A DNA stretch of 12,619 nucleotides, from positions 1 through 12,619 of the forward strand of contig JAPTJF010000800.1 of the NCBI GenBank assembly GCA_029339195.1, written 5' to 3'. The stretch is from Micractinium sp. NFX-FRZ. Lineage: Eukaryota > Chlorophyta > Trebouxiophyceae > Chlorellales > Chlorellaceae. The first letter of the stretch is position 1, and each line of letters starts with the position of its first letter. The position numbers and the translations under genes are program-made. Below, piece after piece: positions 1-6,900 of this stretch. The notes below the pieces were generated by a model. That model worked only from the letters and a program-made list of their open reading frames with translations. It made no database searches and was not told where the DNA came from.

Positions 1-288
1 GGTGCTTGAATGGGTACCTGGGTGTTTGTTTGGCTGGTTGACTGGCTGGTACACCTTGCAACACCCATTTCGGCGTGTGGCCGGGGCATGGGCCTCTGCT
101 GGGTGGGAAGTCGAAGGAGATTTGGGACTGGTGGCGCACCAAGGTCAAGAGGGAGTTCTTTGCCCCTCTCCCCTGGTGAATTGAGCCCGGCTGTGCATCT
201 CCAGGTGCAGGGATTGATTGAATCTCTTGGCTTCCTAGATGCACAAATTTGCGTGTTATTCTGTCTTCTTCTCATTCACTTCATGCAG
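1..288 (+). other. Intron (and possibly an unresolved exon) of glycosyltransferase copy A
   Basis: This stretch ends in a T/C-rich tract and the acceptor tcatgcag (281-288) in front of the first resolved exon. It aligns in patches with the corresponding minus-strand region of copy B (about 12360-12619). The conserved blocks are ctggttgactg near 35, ctgctgggtgg near 97 and tggtggcgcaccaag near 130. The resolved exon needs a preceding exon ending with one leftover base (a g, to complete glycine). No donor here gives that phase in both copies with a convincing protein. The preceding exon is therefore probably left of the window, although one of the conserved blocks could belong to a short exon I could not place. 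Confidence 0.45.
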
Positions 289-1689
289 GGCTGTGGTATG
301 CACGGGCAACGCCTGCGGGGTACCACTTCATGAACTCTCTGGGCAACCGACAATACTGGAACCATTGGGGCTGGGAGCAGCCACTGTGGTAAGCACACGC
401 ATGTGGGGATGGGGGAAATGATGTGGTTGTGCGCACGCCTCCCGAGCCCCCCGTGTCTTTGCCCTGTCTTTCCTCAGCGCGCTTCTCAAAGTTATGTGCG
501 TTTGCCCAATTTAGCTTACATAACCAGCCCACATGTTTGCACAAACGTGTTCCTTTTGTGCTTCCCTTCCCCTGGGTCTCCGCTCCAGGAATTTTATGAT
601 CCCGTTCTTCACTTTGGGGATGGGCGACACCGTGCCACCTATCAAGTACCGCCTCCTGCCCACCAGCCATTTCTGCAACATTGGTAAGCCAGCTAGCGTG
701 GGAGGTGATTGCTTCCAAGCTAGATGCCGCTGGCTTAGCTGATTACACTGTGTCACCCGTTATGTGTTCACGAGTGGGAAAGGAAGGTCTTCTGATTACA
801 TGCGCTGGGGTTGACGACGAGTGCTTCCCAGTTGTATCGAGCAGGCACAGTGACAGGGTGAATGGCTTGTCTTTTGTGCGAGGGGTCGCAAATCAGCTTG
901 GTGCAAGCTCAGCCTGCTGAGCGCGACCATTGGCCCCATTCTTGCGCGCAGGAAGGCTGCCATGGGTGCTTGCTGCTTGCAGGCATGCTTAATTGCTGAT
1001 GGGGTCTCCATGTGGCTATCAGAACTCACATCATTGCGCCGCATGTTTCTGCCTGCGTGCAGGCGTTTACGATGGCCGCAAGGAGAAAGGGCTGCCCATC
1101 GATAAGACAGTGGTGGTGCACGCTGGTTACGTTGCGGCGGAAAAGAAGGTGAGTTCAGGCGAAGCCAGTACATGGGGGGTGTTAGGCTGGTTCACTATGT
1201 TGAGCCCCGAGCCACACTGTGGTGAGCGTCCAAGGCAGATCGTGAAGCTCGAACTGAAGTGAATACCTGCCTGTTACGGGAACAGTTTCGTGGTGTGTGC
1301 GAATGGTACGAGGAGAGCAGGTGCGAGGCGCGGGGACGGGCAGGTACGGGTGGGTGGGTTTGGCAGCTGGGAAGCCCACAGCCACTTCCCCTGGCTAAGC
1401 CCTGATCCCACACCGAAGAGACACTCAACCTTCCTTGCTTTGCGGCGCCCTGCAGAATCTGGAGTTCAAGCGGCTGGGCATGTGGCATGAAGAAGAGTAC
1501 AAGCTGCAGCATTGGGACCCCAAGCTGATGGCGGCGCCCCTGCTGTCAACGGCGCCGGCTCAGCATGCCCAGCATGCCCAGCATGACACAATCCACAGCT
1601 TGCTGTCTGAGAAAGCCTTGCTGGTTGTGGTGGTGTTTGTGCAGTTGGGCATTGCTGGCTTCATGCTCTTGTACTGGAGGCACGACTGA
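289..1689 (+). CDS. Nucleotide-diphospho-sugar transferase-like protein, copy A (5' end outside window)
   Basis: Four exons are resolved: 289-388, 589-683, 1063-1148 and 1456-1689 (TGA). Donors are gtaagc, gtaagc and gtgagt, and all acceptors end in CAG. Codon phases join without a break, giving about 170 residues. The first exon encodes GLWYARATPA followed by WGWEQPLWN, which resembles the 'N-x-G-x-x-Y-x-R-x-T-P ... W-(D/E)-Q-x-x-x-N' segment downstream of the DxD motif in PF03407/GT77 glycosyltransferases. Later exons carry LLPTSHFCNIG and TVVVHAGYV, matching the late 'hxFxxG ... HxNY'-like region of that fold. The expected DxD metal/nucleotide-sugar site would lie upstream, outside the window. 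The last 25 residues hold a hydrophobic helix (LLVVVVFVQLGIAGFMLLYW) with a charged tail, so the protein probably has a C-terminal membrane anchor, unusual for Golgi type II transferases. The same exons recur on the minus strand at 10976-12357. The family call is from memory of motifs; the exon structure is well supported by the second copy. Confidence 0.72.
1561..1587 (+). repeat. Three-copy 9-nt tandem repeat in the coding sequence
   Basis: The unit cagcatgcc occurs three times in a row, the last ending gac, and encodes QHAQHAQHD. It sits in the linker between the catalytic region and the C-terminal membrane helix of glycosyltransferase copy A. Copy B has QHALH at the same place. The repeat therefore expanded in copy A, or decayed in copy B, after the duplication. 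Confidence 0.9.
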
Positions 1690-3291
1690 TCGTCGGTCAC
1701 TCTTGGGTCCCTCAGGAAGCCTGCCGACCCTTCTCTGTCGCAAACAACCCATATTAGGGACCGTCCACCTCCACGTCTGCCACGTATTGTGCACCTCTAT
1801 GCACCCATTGTTCATTGTTTTATTTAAATGTGTATGCTCGAACTCTCAGCTATGATGCAAACTGTCCACCTAATTCCCACGGTTGCGAGAGACGTTCGCA
1901 CAGCTCCGTGCCAGTGCCCACAAACTGCCACCGCATGGGCCCTGCCCTTTCTCCCCGCCCAGGCCACACCTTGCCACTGTGCCTCTGGCAGACTCTCATT
2001 CCGACGGTGCTTCCTTGCCCACCTGCTCCGCCTCTGCCTCGATGGTGGGAATTCTAAACCCGCGCAGATACCTCTTTGAAAGCTAGCCCTGTAGCTGTCT
2101 GCGTTCTCACACCCCACCCTCGACATTCCCCACCACCTGCCCTGTGCCAGCCAGCCCATGCTCCTTCACGCGTTTTCTCTTTGCGCCGCTGATCCCTCCC
2201 CCCATGACTTGCCATTTTCGGATGCCTTCCCCCTGGTCTTGCATCTGATGCGATCCTCCAAGTCAGTGCCTTGCAAGCCTTCTCTACCACCATTGTCCCC
2301 ACCCTTGACAAGTGCCGTGACCTGATGTATCTACGCCACTGCCAGAGCTTGAGCTCCCGGTACCAGAGTTTGAGCCCACACCAGCGCGAGCCGTTATTGT
2401 AGTGCAGAGCGGCACCCGAGGGCATTGCCTGCACAGGGTGTCAGCCACAGCCGAGGCGGTTAGGCCAGCCGCCTGCCTCACTACCATGTCAGTGCGCCCG
2501 GATTGCCGGACTTGTGGGAAAAACCATCCCTGCCTATGTGACTGAGGCTTGCGAGCGTCAGCGCCTGCTGGGCACAAGTGAACTGCGGGCCAGCACTAAG
2601 TACAGTGCCAGCAGGATGGGCCGGTACTGGTGGGCAGAGGAGCGGGCCAGGCTGCTGTCTCTAGTAGCCAAGCCGCCCCTGGGGCGCCGCTAATGTGAGC
2701 ATTGCATTCAGCCGCCCTCCTGGGCAGCGCAGAGGACGCACACCACATGAAGCATGGAAGTGCGCTGCATAAGGATTTTCTCACCCAGCACCCCCAACCT
2801 TTCCCCTCAGAGCAGCCCCAGCAGGAGGCCCCATTTCTGACAGCTTTCCTTGCTGGCCCAGCAAAGACCCGTGCATTTGCCGGATATGCCGAAGCCTGCC
2901 GGGGAGACATCCGCAGGGCATATGGCTGGTGTTTGACCGACAGCTGGGGCCAGCCAAACCCATGAACGGCCCTGGATACCACCCAGGCAGCTGACTCGCT
3001 GTTGATCGAACATGCGCCCACTGTGTTTCCAGCTATGCGCTTAACACTGAGCTGCCCCATTAATCAAGCACCCCCAGATCTGCGTTCCCGTCACCTGCTG
3101 CTCTTGTCGGGGCACTGCTGTAGTGTACTGTTTTAAGACATGCACTGCTTGTGCACTGGTGCCACCACAGTATTTGGCGCACTGGCCAGCCTGTCTCAAC
3201 AAATGCACCAGCCAGCCACATGAGGCGTGGGCATGCAACAGAAGGTGGCACGGACTTGCCTTGCAACGGAAGGTGACGGATGTTGACAGAC

Positions 3292-3323
3292 CGTCGCCTG
3301 ATGTCAGTCAACATCAGGCGACG
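3292..3323. repeat. 13-bp perfect inverted repeat with 6-nt loop
   Basis: Arms cgtcgcctgatgt (3292-3304) and acatcaggcgacg (3311-3323) are perfectly complementary around cagtca. An alternative pairing exists: atgttgac (3280-3287) with gtcaacat (3307-3314), 8 bp, using part of the same right arm. The element lies about 0.7 kb upstream of the SGNH hydrolase start. It could be a protein-binding palindrome, a mobile-element footprint or a structured transcript. Nothing in the sequence decides between these. Confidence 0.85.
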
Positions 3324-3698
3324 TTGTCCGGCGCCTACATTGGGCAGCTTTCCCCCCTCCCGGTTCACTGCCACTGCCGCATTTCCTTGAAAATTGTGGC
3401 CCAGAGGCACATCTGATGCAAATTCGCGCGTTTGGTCGGATTTGGCGGCGCAAAACGACCACTCTTCTCTAGTAGTTCTTTCCCGCCTCGCGACTGATTC
3501 GGGCTTCAGCCGGGAAACTCGAATATCCATTGAGGGCGGTCCCTAAAGGTGAACCTGCCTGCAGCCGCTATTCTTGTTGCAGGCAATTTCATGCCCTAGC
3601 GGCGCTGTTCAAGGCTTGCGTGCACACGGGGGTATGTTTCAAGGCAGTTTCAACTATCCGCACTGTTGCGAGGGCTGCGACGAGCCAGTGCACCCTTT

Positions 3699-3716
3699 GG
3701 CGGCGGCGGCGGCGGC
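3699..3716 (+). repeat. GGC trinucleotide microsatellite (6 units)
   Basis: Six consecutive ggc units lie in the presumed 5' flanking or leader region of the SGNH hydrolase gene. Such runs are common in GC-rich algal DNA and carry no assigned function here. Confidence 0.9.
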
Positions 3717-3986
3717 AGCCCGCCCCGTCTGCGCATTCACACAATGACGGGCTGCAGCGGCGTGCCACCTGCCCTTAACTCTCACTGCACATTTGTTTGC
3801 AGCCGGCCCAGAGGAACAGCGAGCCAAAGAAGAGCCACCAGCTGACGTAGTGGAGGCCGTGGCCACGTGCGCGCCGCCCGCGCTGCCGGACGTGCGCTGG
3901 TGTGCAGGATCCGCACAGGAGGGCCCATGAAGAGGGAGCTGCGCAACCAGTTTTAGCTTGCAGCGGCGGTGCACTTTCTTGGAAAC

Positions 3987-6900
3987 ATGGCGCATCTGGC
4001 TGGTGAGTGTTGTATTCTGTTCTTCTATTCCAGCGCTGTGTGGGCACAACCCTGGGGGCGCTCTCCAGATGGGTTGCAAAGGACGGCTGGAACATTATCG
4101 TGTGGTGGCGGCCGCTGAAGCCAAACTTCTGATAGCCTGCCCAGTGCGGGCAGAGCAAGAGCCACGAAGAGAACAGCAACCAAGAGAGAAAGAAAGCTGC
4201 CAACTGTGCCGCCGCCGCTGCCGCCCGCTGCCAGCGTTTACCCCGTCACCCCTCCCCGCCTGCTAACCCTGCTCTCTGGGCATGCCGTCCCGCTGCGCAG
4301 GGGCAGCTCCGGGGTGGCAGGGCTTGCACTTTTCTAAGTTCCTCACATTGTCGCTGCTGATCTTCATAGCGGCCATGGAGTGTGCGCGCTACTATGGGCA
4401 GCAGGGCAACGCGTATGCTGCCGACAGCTCGACTGTCCCACTCAAGCGTAGCAGCCAGCTATCAGCGGCAGATATCGTGGAAAGCTTGTCGGGCGGCGCA
4501 GGGCAGCCCCCTGGGGCAGCAGGGCAGGACACAAGCAGCAGCGGCGGCGGCAGCGGCGGCGTACAGAGCGACAGATGTGAACCGTCAGGCATCGCTGCTG
4601 CCAGCTGGCGCGCCAGCCCGCATGTGGCGGCCACCGACTACCAACCCTCCCTGCCAGAGCGGTTTCTGCAGAAGGGCATTGTGACGATGGGTGCCGCAGG
4701 CGGGCTGGCACGGGCACGGCTGGCCGTGGCCAAGCTGCTGGCGGGGCAGCCAATCAGCATGGGCTACATCGGCGGCAGCGTCACACAGTGAGTGGTGGTG
4801 TCGGTAGCAGAGGGAGTAGTGCCAGCTGCTGATATGGTGCAGCTGCTGGCGGCACGTGGACTTGCAGCTGGCGCTGTCACCGGTGCTTTGAGTCCACCAG
4901 AAATCCGAGGGAGCCTCCTGGCTGCCTGGCCTACCCTGCCTTGCGCTGGCTGCCCTGTCTACCTGCTGGGAAGTGCCCCACCCTGGCCTGCCCGGACCCA
5001 CCTGCTTGCTGAGCATACCCACTTGTGGCTATGCTGCGCTGTGCTGCATTGTGACGTGCTGTGCCTGCAGGGGCAGCGGTGTCTTTGCGTGCAACCTCAC
5101 CTGCCTGTCTTGCATCACGCTTATGCTGTGCTCTCTTGTGCTGTGCCGTGCAGGGGCAGCGGCGCTTCAGCCTACAACCTGGCGTACGTCCCGCTCACAT
5201 TTAAGTGGATCAACGACACCTTCCCTGGCGCCACGCACCGGCTAGTCAATGGCGCATACAGCGCGGTGAACAGCGCGTGCGTGCATGCGGCTTAAACCGT
5301 GGGCCGCAGCTGCTGGCCGCCCGCTGGGTGACTTGTGCCAGCTCATTGGGATTGCCGCGGTTGCTGGCCGTGCCTGCATGGTGCTGCTTCCTGTGGCCAC
5401 TTCTTGCCTGCTGCCTACTGCTGCTGGCTTTGCCCATGCCTGTGCGCATGCACTTGCTGCTTGGCGGACGTTCAGTCGTGCCGCTGGCTCCGTAATGCAA
5501 CCACGCCAGCAGGCCGCAGCCGTCCCGATGCCGCTACAACCTCGCTCGCCCGCCCCACCGATTGCGCCCTGGCCTCCCCTTCACCTGCTCCCGCAGCTAC
5601 TTCTGCCTCTGCGCAAACTGGCACCTCCCGCCCGACGTGGATCTTGTGTTTGTGGAGGCAAGTGTGGAAGAAAGAGAAAGCATGCTGTGCTTAATGGTTG
5701 AAGGAGTCTTTGTGCTGGGTATGCCCACTGGCACCCATGGAAAGTTGCGCAGCCCTCGCGCTGTGGGGTGCAACTCCACCCCATTTTCCCATGCCTGTTG
5801 CCTGCGTGCTGCTGCGATGCCCCACCAACCTTCTTCTTGTACTGCTCCTGCTTGCCCCAGCTGCATGGCAGGTCTGAGAGTATGGCGTGGGTCTTGCGTT
5901 CATGCCAGCTCTCATATTTACACTTGATTTCCTTCTTCACACCCGTCCCCTCCCCCCGCCCTCCCCGCAGCTCAACATCAACGATCACATGGGCTTTGGT
6001 GACTCTCCCATCCGCCGCGCCCACGAGCGCCTGCTGCGCAAGCTGCTGCACTATGAGCGGCGGCCGGCAGTGGTGGAGCTGGTGCACATGCGGCGGGTCA
6101 GGGAGGAATCGCCGTGAGTGGCATGGCCGTGGCTGGGGGAAGAATCTGTTGCTGTGTGCTTGCGCGGTCGGGTCATGCAGCAGTTACGTGGTGTTGCTGG
6201 GCAGAAGAATGCGCTGCAGGGGTGGTGGGGTGGTGCGGGTGGGCAGCTGCAGCTGCCGACGTGGCAACGGGCGTTGTCCAGGGCGATGGGTAGAAGGATT
6301 TGGTGCATGGAGACAGTGAGGGAAGGTTTGCTGTTTGCCTGTCAGCCAGCCAGCCCAGCCAACCATCCGCACCACGCCCTGCTGCCCCTCGTTTCACACA
6401 CGGCCGGCCCACTTGCCCTGCTGCCCGTTGCACTCTTGCATGCAGGGCAGCGCCGCCGTTCTTGTATTTGGGGGATGACATCATTGGGGCGTTAGCACAG
6501 TTCTACCACCTTCCATGGTATGCTTTTGTGCCTGTACGCCTGGGCAGGCTTGTGAGCGCTTGTGCGCTTGGCGGCACCTTGCACTTGTGGGTCAGTTGCG
6601 TGACTGTGGTGGCTCTCTGCTTGAGCACCAATGGAAGAGCTGCTTTTTGAGGCATCAAACTGACCACTGCAGCTCCTGCTGCCTGCTGCCGCGGTGCAGG
6701 CTGTCCACCCGCTCGCTTCTATATGACGTCAGCGGCGATACGGGGCCGCCTCCGCGGCCCGAGCTTGCGTGGGATGCATGGATGTCCAAAGACAACACCC
6801 ACCCCACCGACCTGGGGCACCAATACTTGGCCGATTTAGTCATTGCCTGGCTGCACAGAATGCTGGATGAGGTGGCTTCCAACCCACCTGGGCCCTTGGA

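Larger units (their letters stand above)
1..1689 (+). repeat. Left arm of an inverted segmental duplication
   Basis: The segment carries the glycosyltransferase gene in plus orientation and matches the minus strand of 10976-12619. Exons of 100, 95 and 86 nt have identical lengths and phases in the two arms. By hand count, exon 289-388 differs from its partner at 14 of 100 bases and exon 589-683 at 9 of 95. Intron starts (gtaagccaRctagcgtggg at 684) and most of the first intron are also recognisably alike, so this is a DNA-level duplication and not retroposition. Similarity is not evident past the stop codon, so the inner breakpoint is near 1690. The outer end lies outside the window. Confidence 0.88.
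1690..3986. other. Intergenic region, no supported gene
   Basis: About 2.3 kb between the stop of the glycosyltransferase and the proposed start of the SGNH hydrolase. The first part (roughly 1690-2300) is C/T-rich on the plus strand and presumably includes the 3' UTR of copy A, although I see no TGTAA motif there. Two minus-strand open frames (2596-3060 and 3060-3530, about 155 codons each) abut, but neither shows a recognisable motif, clear coding bias or splice structure. The interval 3420-3986 probably holds the promoter and 5' UTR of the hydrolase gene. No TATA box is evident. Confidence 0.6.

Noticed and set aside
281..718. Minus-strand open frame of 145 codons
   Set aside because: It is antisense to two well-supported glycosyltransferase exons and spans their intron.
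3060..3530. Minus-strand open frame of 156 codons, next to another of 154 codons at 2596-3060
   Set aside because: No recognisable motif, no splice structure and third-position base use that does not stand out. Open frames of this length arise by chance in GC-rich DNA. Transcript evidence could overturn this.
4003..4036. Possible 34-nt intron (gtgagt to ttccag) joined to the frame ending at 4266
   Set aside because: Much shorter than the other introns and it leads to a frame that stops before the hydrolase. Splicing to 4301 keeps the hydrolase frame.
3958..4266. Plus-strand open frame of 102 codons just before the hydrolase
   Set aside because: Not recognisable as a protein; it lies over the proposed first intron and leader.
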